A stretch of 11,964 nucleotides of DNA from an uncultured Rubrivivax sp. (GTDB lineage Bacteria > Pseudomonadota > Gammaproteobacteria > Burkholderiales > Burkholderiaceae_C). The position numbers and the translations under genes are program-made. The notes under the pieces were generated by a model. The model did not search any database. It was not told where the DNA came from and saw nothing but the letters and a program-made list of their open reading frames with translations. The DNA is taken from NCBI GenBank assembly GCA_937967345.1, contig CALBTN010000340.1, positions 1 to 11,964 on the forward strand, in the 5' to 3' direction. Below are positions 1-6,693 of this stretch, piece after piece; the stretch's first letter is position 1, and each line of letters opens with the position of its first letter.

Positions 1-1
1 C

Positions 2-319
2 GTGCCCATCGTCGTGGCCGCGCCGCAGCGCCTGGGCGTGCTGCACAACGTGCCGACCTTCAAGGAAGTGGGGCTGGAGCCGGTCAACCGCATGGCCTAT
101 TACGGGCTGCTGGCGCCCAAGGGCACGCCCAAGGACATCGTCGACAAGGTGCACGCGGCGACGCTGAAGGTGCTGCAGGACCCGGCGGTGCGCAAGCGCA
201 TCGAGGACACCGGCTCGCTGATCGTCGACAACACGCCGGCCGAGTTCGGCGCGCAGATTGCGGCCGAGTTCAACGTCTACAAGGACGTGGTCGCCAAGCA
301 GAAGCTGGGGCTCGAATAA
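2..319 (+). CDS. Bug/TctC-family tripartite tricarboxylate transporter substrate-binding protein, C-terminal part
   Basis: This is the 3' part of a gene cut off by the left window edge. About 105 codons remain and end at TAA 317-319. The first GTG is an internal valine codon, not a start. The sequence carries typical second-lobe features of Bug proteins: a TFKEVGLEPV stretch, then AYYGLLAPKGTPKDIVDKV, then a charged helical end with DPAVRKRIEDTG and TPAEFGAQIAAEF. Bug proteins are periplasmic binding proteins of about 320 residues that bind carboxylates or other small organic acids, sometimes with a TctAB membrane partner. They are greatly expanded in Burkholderiales. The signal peptide and ligand-contacting aspartate region lie outside the window, so the ligand cannot be predicted. 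A pair of hairpins follows the stop and probably ends its transcript. The family assignment is secure and the substrate is unknown. Confidence 0.9.
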   Translation: MPIVVAAPQRLGVLHNVPTFKEVGLEPVNRMAYYGLLAPKGTPKDIVDKVHAATLKVLQDPAVRKRIEDTGSLIVDNTPAEFGAQIAAEFNVYKDVVAKQKLGLE

Positions 320-325
320 CCCGCG

Positions 326-369
326 AAGCAGCGCTGCTTTGATGCGAAGCCACCGCAAGGTGGCTTCGC
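326..369 (+). terminator. Two tandem hairpins between the Bug gene and xerD, possible terminator
   Basis: Seven bases after the Bug stop, the palindrome AAGCAGCGCTGCTT occupies 326-339 and is followed by one more T. Next comes a perfect 11-bp inverted repeat, GCGAAGCCACC at 344-354 with GGTGGCTTCGC at 359-369, around a GCAA tetraloop at 355-358 (GNRA type, very stable). The sequence after the second arm is CGCCTTCATCG, not a run of T, so this is not a canonical intrinsic terminator. It may act weakly, stabilise the 3' end, or work with Rho. The second hairpin ends 14 bases before the chosen xerD start, so it could also affect xerD translation. Confidence 0.5.
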
Positions 370-383
370 CGCCTTCATCGCTG

Positions 384-1286
384 ATGGACCCACTGCAAGC
401 CAGCAAGGACATGATCGAGCGCTTCATCGAGGCGCTGTGGATCGAGGACGGGCTGGCCGCGCTCACCCAGGCCGCCTACCGGCGCGACCTGACGCTGCTG
501 GCGCGCTGGCTGGCGGCGTCGCAGGGCAGGGCGATCGGGCAGGCGCGCGAAGTCGACCTGCTGGCCTACATGGCCGAACGCCACGACGGCTCGCGCGCCA
601 CCAGCGCCAACCGGCGCCTGAGCGTGTTCAAGCGCTTCTGGCGCTGGGCGCTGCGCGAAAAGCGGGTCGATGCCGATCCGACGCTGAAGCTCGGCGCCGC
701 GCGCATGCCGCTGCGCGTGCCCAAGAGCTTGAGCGAAGCGCAGGTCGAAGCGCTGCTGGCCGCGCCCGACGTGGCCACGCCACTGGGCCTGCGCGACCGC
801 ACCATGATCGAGCTGATGTACGCCAGCGGCCTGCGCGTGAGCGAGCTGGTCGGCCTGAAGACGGTGTATGTCAGCCTGGACGAAGGCGCGCTGCGCGTCA
901 CTGGCAAGGGCGCGAAGGAGCGCATCGTGCCCTTCGGCGCCGAGGCCCACGCCTGGGTGCGCCGCTACCTGGCCGAAGCGCGCGCCGCGATCTTGAAGGG
1001 CCAAAGCAGCGACGCGTTGTTCGTCACCGGCCGCGGCGGGCCGATGACGCGGCAGATGTTCTGGAAGCTGATCAAGGCGCATGCGCTGCGCGCCGGCATC
1101 CACGCGCCGCTGTCGCCGCACACCTTGCGCCATGCCTTCGCCACCCACTTGCTGAACCACGGCGCCGACCTGCGCGCGGTGCAGATGCTGCTGGGCCACG
1201 CCGACATCTCGACGACGACGATCTACACCCACGTCGCGCGCGAGCGGCTCAAGGCGCTGCACGCGCGCCACCATCCGCGCGGCTGA
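384..1286 (+). CDS. xerD: Tyrosine recombinase XerD (chromosome dimer resolution)
   Basis: This 300-residue protein is XerD, which with XerC recombines the dif site near the replication terminus to resolve chromosome dimers, under control of FtsK at the septum. The N-terminal SAM-like core-binding domain spans about residues 8-92 (FIEALWIEDGLAALTQAAYRR). The catalytic domain spans about 114-292. All active-site residues are visible: R151 (ASGLRVSELVGL), K175 (TGKGAKER), H246 and R249 (SPHTLRHAFATHLL), H272 (LLGHADISTTT) and nucleophile Y281 (IYTHV). Length and motif spacing match Escherichia coli XerD (298 residues) almost exactly, including the LHARHHPRG tail, so this is the housekeeping recombinase and not a phage or integron integrase. 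ATG 384 gives the family's normal N-terminus. An in-frame ATG at 342 would place the upstream hairpin inside the coding region and is less likely. No clear Shine-Dalgarno sequence is visible. The gene converges on the mlrC-like gene, with 16 bases between stops. Confidence 0.96.
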   Translation: MDPLQASKDMIERFIEALWIEDGLAALTQAAYRRDLTLLARWLAASQGRAIGQAREVDLLAYMAERHDGSRATSANRRLSVFKRFWRWALREKRVDADPTLKLGAARMPLRVPKSLSEAQVEALLAAPDVATPLGLRDRTMIELMYASGLRVSELVGLKTVYVSLDEGALRVTGKGAKERIVPFGAEAHAWVRRYLAEARAAILKGQSSDALFVTGRGGPMTRQMFWKLIKAHALRAGIHAPLSPHTLRHAFATHLLNHGADLRAVQMLLGHADISTTTIYTHVARERLKALHARHHPRG

Positions 1287-1302
1287 AGCGCGGGCGGCGG
1301 CC

Positions 1303-2802
1303 TCAGGGCGCGCGGGCGATGCCGGGCGGCAGCTGGGTCCACGGCAGCGCCGCCGGGTCGGCCGCCATCGGCCCCGGCGCCGCCGCCACCAGGATGTGCG
1401 AGGCGACCGGCGCGAACGCGGCGCGAAAGTGCACCGAGCTCTTGACCACCAGCAGCTTCATCTGCTCGGGCTGCGCGCCGAGAAAGCGAAACAGGTCCAG
1501 GTCGAGCATCTGGCACTTGCCGCTGACCAGATGGATGCGCATGCCTTCGATCTCGACGCCGGCGCTGGGGCCCAGCCGCACCGTGTGGCCCTGGGTCATC
1601 GGCCCGTGCAGCGGCAGCACGCCGCCGCTGAGCGACAGCACCTTGAAGCGCCCGCGCAGCGGCGCATCGCTGGGCCGCCCGTCGTAGCAGCGCACCGCCT
1701 TGCCCACCGCCAGGTCGAGCTCGGCGCCGACGCCCGCGGCGTGCGCGAGGCGCGCGGCGTCGGGGTCGAACAGCAGGCCCGCCGCCACGCGGCCCGGAAA
1801 TCGCCGGCCGGCGCCGGCCGCGAGCAGCGCGTGCAGCAGCCCGGTGGTGTTGCTGTCGGCGCCGGCGCCGGGGTTGTCCTGGGTGTCGGCGATGACCACC
1901 GGCTTGTCGGCGGCTTCGGCCAGCGTCAGCGCGCGCTGCACCGCATCGGCTGGGCTCGGCAGGGCCTGCCGCCATTCGGGGCGCAGTTCGATCAACTCGT
2001 CGGCCACCCGCTGCACCGTCTTGTGCACGGTGGCGGCGTCGGCGCCGTGGCCGAACACCACGGGGCCGCATTCGTCGAAGTCGGCCGCCGGAAAACCCAT
2101 CGCGAAGCTCAGCCGCACGCCGCTGCGCGCGTCGAGTTCGGCCAGGCGCTCGTACACGCCGCGCGCCGGCTGCATCGACGTGCACTGCGAGTTCAGCGGC
2201 AGCAAGAACGGCAGCCGCACCGCGTGCGTGTGCCACGCCCGGCCGCGCTGCCACAGCTCGGCCAGCAGCGCGGCGCAGCGCGCGCCGGTATCGGCGGCGT
2301 CGACATGCGGGTAGGTGCGGTACGCGCTCATCGCGCTGGCATGTGCCAGCATGCGCTGCGTGACGTTGGCGTGCAGGTCCAGGCTGACGACCAGCGGCAT
2401 CGCCGGGCCGACCACCGCGCGCATCCGCTGCAGCAGCTCGCCTTCGGCATCGTCCAGGTGCTCGGCCACGGCGGCGCCGTGCAGGTCGAGGTAGACCGCG
2501 TCGAAACCGCCGCCCGCGGCGTCGCCCGTGATGTGTGCGGCGATGCGCTCGAAGGCGTCGCGCGTGACCTGCGCCGACGGGCTGGCGCCGGCCCAGGCCG
2601 AGGGCCGCAATGTCCAGCCGTGGCGGCGCGCTTCGCGGATGAAGCCGCCCATCGGCAGGCTGGTGGGGGCCAGCCGTTCCAGCATCGCCTCGCCGTGGCT
2701 GAAGGCGGGAAAGGTCGATCCGGCCTCGAACGCTGGCCAGTCGGCTCGGGTGGGTGCGAAGGTGTTGGTCTCGTGCTGGAAGCCGGCGACGAAGATGCGC
2801 AT
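1303..2802 (-). CDS. M81-family metallopeptidase, MlrC (microcystinase C)-like protein
   Basis: This 499-residue protein belongs to the MlrC family (N-terminal DUF1485 domain plus MlrC C-terminal domain, peptidase family M81). The founding member, Sphingomonas MlrC, is a zinc enzyme that breaks down linearised microcystin products, but most homologues sit in bacteria with no link to microcystin and their substrates are unknown. Visible motifs include FQHETNTF at residues 8-15, DLHGAAV at 106-112, DLHANVT at 142-148, YRTYPHVD at 161-168, DNPGAGADSNTTGLL at 309-323 and KSSVHFRAAF at 454-463. D142, H144 and H166 have the spacing expected for the metal ligands. No signal peptide is seen, so it is cytoplasmic. 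ATG 2802 begins the conserved MRIFVAGFQHETNT N-terminus and fits the family length. No good Shine-Dalgarno is present. It is the last gene of the minus-strand cluster, 32 bases after the DUF455 gene. Microcystin degradation should not be assumed, because no mlrA or mlrB is present here. Confidence 0.92.
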   Translation of the reverse strand: MRIFVAGFQHETNTFAPTRADWPAFEAGSTFPAFSHGEAMLERLAPTSLPMGGFIREARRHGWTLRPSAWAGASPSAQVTRDAFERIAAHITGDAAGGGFDAVYLDLHGAAVAEHLDDAEGELLQRMRAVVGPAMPLVVSLDLHANVTQRMLAHASAMSAYRTYPHVDAADTGARCAALLAELWQRGRAWHTHAVRLPFLLPLNSQCTSMQPARGVYERLAELDARSGVRLSFAMGFPAADFDECGPVVFGHGADAATVHKTVQRVADELIELRPEWRQALPSPADAVQRALTLAEAADKPVVIADTQDNPGAGADSNTTGLLHALLAAGAGRRFPGRVAAGLLFDPDAARLAHAAGVGAELDLAVGKAVRCYDGRPSDAPLRGRFKVLSLSGGVLPLHGPMTQGHTVRLGPSAGVEIEGMRIHLVSGKCQMLDLDLFRFLGAQPEQMKLLVVKSSVHFRAAFAPVASHILVAAAPGPMAADPAALPWTQLPPGIARAP

Positions 2803-2834
2803 GGGGTGGGCGTGGCGAGCGTTCAGGCAAGGGC

Positions 2835-3623
2835 TCAGGATGCGCCCGCGTCGAGCGCCTGCAACTCGTGCTCGTCGAAGCCGGCGGCGCGGCGGGCATC
2901 CAGATTGAACGGGCCGCGCGGCCGCGGCGCGCCGTGCTCGCGGGCCAGCGCGGCGTAGGTGGCATGCACGTCGAGCCCGCGCTGCGCGCACAGCCAGCGG
3001 TACCAATGGTTGCCGATGGCGACGTGGCCGATCTCGTCGCGCAGGATGAGGTCGAGGATCTCGCCGCCGCGCGCATCGCCGGCAGCGAGCAGCTTGGCCT
3101 TGACCGCGGGCGACGCGTCCAGCCCGCGCGCCTCCAGCGTGCGCGGCACCAGCGCCATGCGTGCCAGCACGTCGTGGCGCGTGCGCTCGGCCATCTGCCA
3201 CAGGCCGTCGTGGGCGTCGAAGTCGCCGTAGGCGTGGCCGAGCGAGCCGAGGTGGCCGCGCAGCAGCTCGAAGTGCAGCGCCTCTTCGCGCGCCACCTGC
3301 AGCCACTGGTGGTAGTAGTCGTCGGGCAGGCCGGCGAAGCGCCATACCGCGTCCAGCGCCAGGTCGATCGCGTTCAACTCGATGTGCGCCAGCGCGTGCA
3401 GCAGCGCGGCGCGGCCGAGCGGCGTGTGCACCGAGCGCGGCTTCAACCGCGTGTGCGCCACCAGCGCCGGCCGCGCCGGGCGGCCGGGAAGGCCGCCGGA
3501 TTGTTCGATGGCCTCGGCGGCGCCAAGCGCGCCCCGCGGGTCGATGCCGCGCACGCCGCGGGCCTTGGCGTCGGGGTCGGGGCAGGCCAGCCACCGCAGC
3601 GCCTGGCGGCGCAGCGTGCCCAT
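2835..3623 (-). CDS. DUF455 ferritin-like di-iron protein
   Basis: This 262-residue protein matches the DUF455 family (PF04305), a ferritin-like four-helix fold. The core is HALAHIELNAIDLALD (residues 76-91), then AREEALHFELL (111-121), then LRDEIGHVAIGNHWYRWL (194-211). Candidate di-iron ligands are E82, E114 with H117 (an ExxH pair), E164 or a neighbouring acidic residue, and E197 with H200 (a second ExxH pair). This is the usual E...ExxH...E...ExxH layout. The family is distantly like the tRNA hydroxylase MiaE and other di-iron oxidases, but I know of no assigned reaction for it. No signal peptide or membrane segment is seen. ATG 3623 begins at the conserved MGTLRRQALRWL start. GTG 3644 is in frame and sits two bases after the stop of the upstream gene, so it is a real alternative that would add seven residues and imply translational coupling. 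The gene is cotranscribed with its neighbours on spacing grounds. Confidence 0.9.
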   Translation of the reverse strand: MGTLRRQALRWLACPDPDAKARGVRGIDPRGALGAAEAIEQSGGLPGRPARPALVAHTRLKPRSVHTPLGRAALLHALAHIELNAIDLALDAVWRFAGLPDDYYHQWLQVAREEALHFELLRGHLGSLGHAYGDFDAHDGLWQMAERTRHDVLARMALVPRTLEARGLDASPAVKAKLLAAGDARGGEILDLILRDEIGHVAIGNHWYRWLCAQRGLDVHATYAALAREHGAPRPRGPFNLDARRAAGFDEHELQALDAGAS

Positions 3624-3646
3624 GCCGGGGGCGCTTTCGTGCACGC

Positions 3647-4465
3647 TCAACCGAACACCGCCACCACCTGGGTGCCATAGGCGGCGAGCTCGCCGCCGGG
3701 CGCCCACAGCAGCGAGCGGTGGTTGACGTAGCCGGCGTCGACCATCAGCGACTCGTTGTCGCTGCGCCACCAGCCGTCGGGCGCGACCGTGCTCAGCGGG
3801 CGCGGCTCGAGCGCCCAGCTGACCGAGCTGTTGGCCCCGGGCTGGCGCAACTGGCCGATCGCTGGCGTGGGCGGCAGGTCGGCCAGCAGCACGGTCTGCA
3901 GCTCGGGCGACAGCGCCGCGCCCGCGCCGTGGGCCAGCCGCAGGTGGATGCAGCTGTGCTGGCCCTCGCCGCCGCTGTAGGGCGGCGGCCCCTCGGCCCA
4001 GCGCAGATCGAAATGCTGCATGAAGGCCGGGCCGATGCCGCGCGGCAGCGCCGGCAGATCGGCCGCCTCGCGCAGCGCCTTGGGCCGGGCCGGGCGAAAC
4101 GGCCGCAGGCTGGACGCAAGACCGGCGCCGAACACGCCGATCAGCACCGCCGCCACTTGATCCGCTTGGCGCGCTTGCGCCTGCACCTGGCACAGGTTGC
4201 GGCCCTGGCGCAGCAGTTGCACGCCGATCGCCACCGGCCCCGGGCTGACCGGCGCGACGAAGCAGGTCTGCAGCCCGCGCAGGCTGGCCTCGGCGGCGAA
4301 GGCGTGGCCGGCCAAGTCGCGCATCGCCACCACGCCCAGCATCGAGATCAGCCCGCCGTAGCAGGTGCGCCCCTGCAGCCAGTCGTCGGCCACCTGGAAA
4401 TGCACCGCGTCGCGCTCGATGCGGCGGCCTGCGACAAGTGCGGACAAGGCGTTCGGTTCGGTCAT
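3647..4465 (-). CDS. Acyl-CoA thioesterase-like double-hotdog protein (4HBT_3 family)
   Basis: This 272-residue protein resembles the TesB-like acyl-CoA thioesterases with two hotdog domains (PF13622). The first domain shows the helix segment QGRTCYGGLISMLGVVAM (residues 31-48), followed by strands around LRGLQTCFVAPVSPG (62-76) and LLRQGRNLCQVQAQARQ (84-100). The second domain shows SVSWALEPRPLS (214-225), the DNESLMVDAGY segment (236-246) and the closing strand AAYGTQVVAVFG (261-272), where TesB-like proteins place their last core strand. Such enzymes hydrolyse acyl-CoA to free acid and CoA, but chain-length preference and even activity cannot be read from the sequence. No signal peptide is present. 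ATG 4465 was chosen. TTG 4471 lies two codons upstream and is also in frame. It is the first gene of the minus-strand cluster. Its stop (3647-3649) nearly abuts the DUF455 gene. An 85-base divergent region separates it from the M3 oligopeptidase gene. Confidence 0.87.
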   Translation of the reverse strand: MTEPNALSALVAGRRIERDAVHFQVADDWLQGRTCYGGLISMLGVVAMRDLAGHAFAAEASLRGLQTCFVAPVSPGPVAIGVQLLRQGRNLCQVQAQARQADQVAAVLIGVFGAGLASSLRPFRPARPKALREAADLPALPRGIGPAFMQHFDLRWAEGPPPYSGGEGQHSCIHLRLAHGAGAALSPELQTVLLADLPPTPAIGQLRQPGANSSVSWALEPRPLSTVAPDGWWRSDNESLMVDAGYVNHRSLLWAPGGELAAYGTQVVAVFG

Positions 4466-4491
4466 GTGCAACGGGCGGGCGGCGTGCGCCG

Positions 4492-4497
4492 ATTATT
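4492..4497 (-). promoter_or_regulatory. Possible -10 element for the thioesterase/DUF455/MlrC cluster
   Basis: In the 85-base gap between divergent genes, the minus strand reads AATAAT (plus strand ATTATT), a 5/6 match to the sigma-70 -10 consensus. It lies in one of the few AT-containing spots of this very GC-rich region. It ends 27 bases upstream of the thioesterase ATG. No convincing -35 hexamer is found 16-18 bases further upstream, so the call rests on the -10 match and position only. Confidence 0.25.
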
Positions 4498-4550
4498 CCA
4501 GCGCGCTCGAGCTGGCATCATGGCCGACTCGTCTGGAGTTTTCGTCTGCC

Positions 4551-6635
4551 ATGGACCAGCGCGTCGCCGCCACGCTTTCGACCAACCCGTTGCTGCAGGA
4601 CTGGGACAACGCCTACGCGCTGCCGCCGTTCGCGGCGATCGGCCCGCAGCACTTCGAGCCGGCGCTGCGCGAGGCGATGCGCCAGCACCGCGCCGAACTC
4701 GACGCGATCGCCGCGCAGACCGAAGCGCCGAGCTTCGACAACACCGTGGCCGCGTTCGACCGCTGCGCGCGGCTGCTGGCACGCATCGACGCGGTGATGC
4801 ACAACCTGGCCGCGTCGCACACCTCGCCCGAGCTGCAGGCGGTGCAGCTCGAGCTGGCGGCGCCGCTGGCCGCGCACGCCAGCGCGGTGTACATGCATGC
4901 GGGCGTGTTCGCGCGGCTGGATGCGCTGCACGCGCAGCGCGACGCGCTGGGGCTGACGGCGCAGCAGCTGCGGCTGCTGGAGCGCACGCACCTGGACTTC
5001 GTGCTTGCCGGGGCCAAGCTCGCGCCGCCGGCGCAGGCGCGCTACGCCGGGCTGATGGAGCAGCTGGCCGAGGCCACCACCCAGTTCGGGCAGAACGTGC
5101 TGCACGACGAGGCCGGCTACCAGCTGCGCTTGAGCGGGCCGGACGATCTGGCCGGGCTGCCCGACTTCGTGCGCGATGCGGCGCGCCAGGCCGCGCTCGA
5201 GCGCGGCCTGGGCGATGGTCACGTGATCACCTTGTCGCGCTCGCTGATCGTGCCGTTCCTGACCTTTTCCGAACGGCGCGACCTGCGCGAGCAGGCGTGG
5301 CGCGCGTGGGTGGGCCGCGGCGGGCATGGCGGCGAGCACGACAACCGGCCGCTGGTGCGGCGCATCCTCGAGCTGCGCTGCGAGCAGGCCGCGCTGCACG
5401 GCCATGCGTGCTACGCCGACTTCGCACTCACCGACACCATGGCCGGCACGCGCGCGGCGGTGCAGCAGCTGCTGGACGAGGTCTGGCCGCGCGCGCTGCG
5501 CGCACTGCAGCGCGAGCGCGAGCAGCTGCGCCAGGTGATGTCCGATCACGGCGCGGCCGCGCAGCCGATCGAGGCCTGGGACTGGCGCTACTGGGCGGAA
5601 AAGGTGCGCCAGCGGCACTACGCGCTCGATGACGCGCAGATCAAGCCGTACTTCGCGCTGCCGCGCGTGGTGCAGGCCGCCTTTGACTGCGCGCAGCGGC
5701 TGTTCGGCCTGCGTTTTGCGCCGCGCGACGACCTGCCGGTGTACCACCCCGACGTCAAGGCCTACGAGGTGCGCGACGCCGCCGGCCGGGTGGTGGCGAT
5801 CTTCCTGCAGGACAACTACGCGCGCACCAGCAAGCGCAGCGGCGCGTGGATGAGCACGCTGCGCTCGCAAAGCCGCAATGAGCCGGGCGGCGGCAGCGCG
5901 CTGCCGGTGGTGCTGAACAACAACAACTTCGCCAAGGGTGCGCCCGGCGCGCCGACGCTGCTGTCGCTGGAGGACGCACGCACGCTGTTCCACGAGTTCG
6001 GCCACGGCCTGCACGCCATGCTGTCCGATGTCGCCTACGAGCGGCTGTCGGGCACGCAGGTGCTGAAGGACTTCGTCGAGCTGCCGTCGCAGCTGTTCGA
6101 GCACTGGATCAGTGAGCCGCAGGTGCTGAAGCGCCACGCGCGGCACTGGCACACCGGCGAGCCGATCCCCGATGCGCTGATCGAGCGGCTGCACGCGGCG
6201 CGGCGCTTCAACCAGGGCTACGACACCGTGCGCTACTGCGCCAGCGCGCTGGCTGACATGGCGGTGCACGCGCTGCCGCGCGAGCAGCTGGGTACCGACC
6301 TGAGCCGCTGGGAAGACGACGAACTGCGGCGCGCCGGGCTGCCCGACGGCGTGGGCTTCAACCACCGGCTGGTGCACTTCCAGCACCTGTTCGCCGGCTC
6401 GAGCTATGCCGCCGGCTACTACGTGTACCTGTGGGCCGAGGTGCTGGACGCCGACGGCTTCGAGGCCTTCGAGGAGGCCGGCGACCCCTTCGACGCGGGC
6501 ATCGCCCAGCGGCTGCACCGCCACATCTATGCCAGCGGCAACAGCGTGGAACCTGGTGCGGCCTATGCGGCCTTCCGCGGCCGGGCGCCGCGGGTCGAAG
6601 CGCTGCTGCGCAAGCGTGGGCTGGATCTGGACTGA
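4551..6635 (+). CDS. prlC: Oligopeptidase A, M3 family zinc metallopeptidase
   Basis: This 694-residue cytoplasmic protein is an M3 (thimet/oligopeptidase A) zinc peptidase that cleaves short peptides, including degraded signal peptides and proteasome-type fragments. The zinc site is the HEFGH motif with H481, catalytic E482 and H485, and the third ligand is E510 in the DFVELPSQ segment. The substrate-binding tyrosine-rich strip lies at Y619-Y626 (SSYAAGYYVYLW). The helical N-terminal half (about 1-200) is the lid and neck region of the family, and the NPLLQDWD/LPPF start is typical of OpdA. Length fits (E. coli OpdA is 680 residues). ATG 4551 follows a GGAG at 4535-4538, a slightly long spacing of 12 bases, and no other start lies close upstream in frame. 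It is divergent from the thioesterase gene, converges on the kinase gene and stands as a single transcription unit. Dcp is a related alternative, but the N-terminal sequence favours oligopeptidase A. Confidence 0.95.
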   Translation: MDQRVAATLSTNPLLQDWDNAYALPPFAAIGPQHFEPALREAMRQHRAELDAIAAQTEAPSFDNTVAAFDRCARLLARIDAVMHNLAASHTSPELQAVQLELAAPLAAHASAVYMHAGVFARLDALHAQRDALGLTAQQLRLLERTHLDFVLAGAKLAPPAQARYAGLMEQLAEATTQFGQNVLHDEAGYQLRLSGPDDLAGLPDFVRDAARQAALERGLGDGHVITLSRSLIVPFLTFSERRDLREQAWRAWVGRGGHGGEHDNRPLVRRILELRCEQAALHGHACYADFALTDTMAGTRAAVQQLLDEVWPRALRALQREREQLRQVMSDHGAAAQPIEAWDWRYWAEKVRQRHYALDDAQIKPYFALPRVVQAAFDCAQRLFGLRFAPRDDLPVYHPDVKAYEVRDAAGRVVAIFLQDNYARTSKRSGAWMSTLRSQSRNEPGGGSALPVVLNNNNFAKGAPGAPTLLSLEDARTLFHEFGHGLHAMLSDVAYERLSGTQVLKDFVELPSQLFEHWISEPQVLKRHARHWHTGEPIPDALIERLHAARRFNQGYDTVRYCASALADMAVHALPREQLGTDLSRWEDDELRRAGLPDGVGFNHRLVHFQHLFAGSSYAAGYYVYLWAEVLDADGFEAFEEAGDPFDAGIAQRLHRHIYASGNSVEPGAAYAAFRGRAPRVEALLRKRGLDLD

Positions 6636-6647
6636 ACGGTGATGGTG

Positions 6648-6691
6648 CGCTGGGCGGTTGGCGCGGCGCGGGTGGCCCGCGCTGCCCAGCG
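6648..6691. terminator. GC-rich dyad between convergent genes, possible bidirectional terminator
   Basis: Between the oligopeptidase stop (6635) and the kinase stop (6694) there is a nested inverted repeat. The inner hairpin is GCGCGGG (6666-6672), loop TGG, CCCGCGC (6676-6682), a perfect 7-bp stem. The outer arms are CGCTGGGC (6648-6655) and GCCCAGCG (6684-6691), a perfect 8-bp match whose last bases lie just before the kinase stop. There is no T run on either strand. The symmetric position suggests shared transcript ends or 3'-end protection, not classic intrinsic termination. Confidence 0.4.
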
Positions 6692-6693
6692 GC

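Noticed and set aside
342..384. ATG 342 as an alternative xerD start, giving 14 extra residues.
   Set aside because: The extension has no match to XerD N-termini and would put a stable hairpin inside the coding region. ATG 384 gives the family's normal length.
384..1286. The tyrosine recombinase as a sign of a mobile element or integron.
   Set aside because: Its sequence and length match housekeeping XerD nearly end to end. No attachment-site repeats, tRNA gene, gene cassettes or phage genes are nearby. I also found no dif-like 28-mer in the window.
3161..5632. An 823-codon plus-strand open frame crossing the thioesterase gene and part of the oligopeptidase gene.
   Set aside because: It runs through two recognisable genes in the wrong frames and is rich in Arg and Ala repeats, as expected of an out-of-frame shadow.
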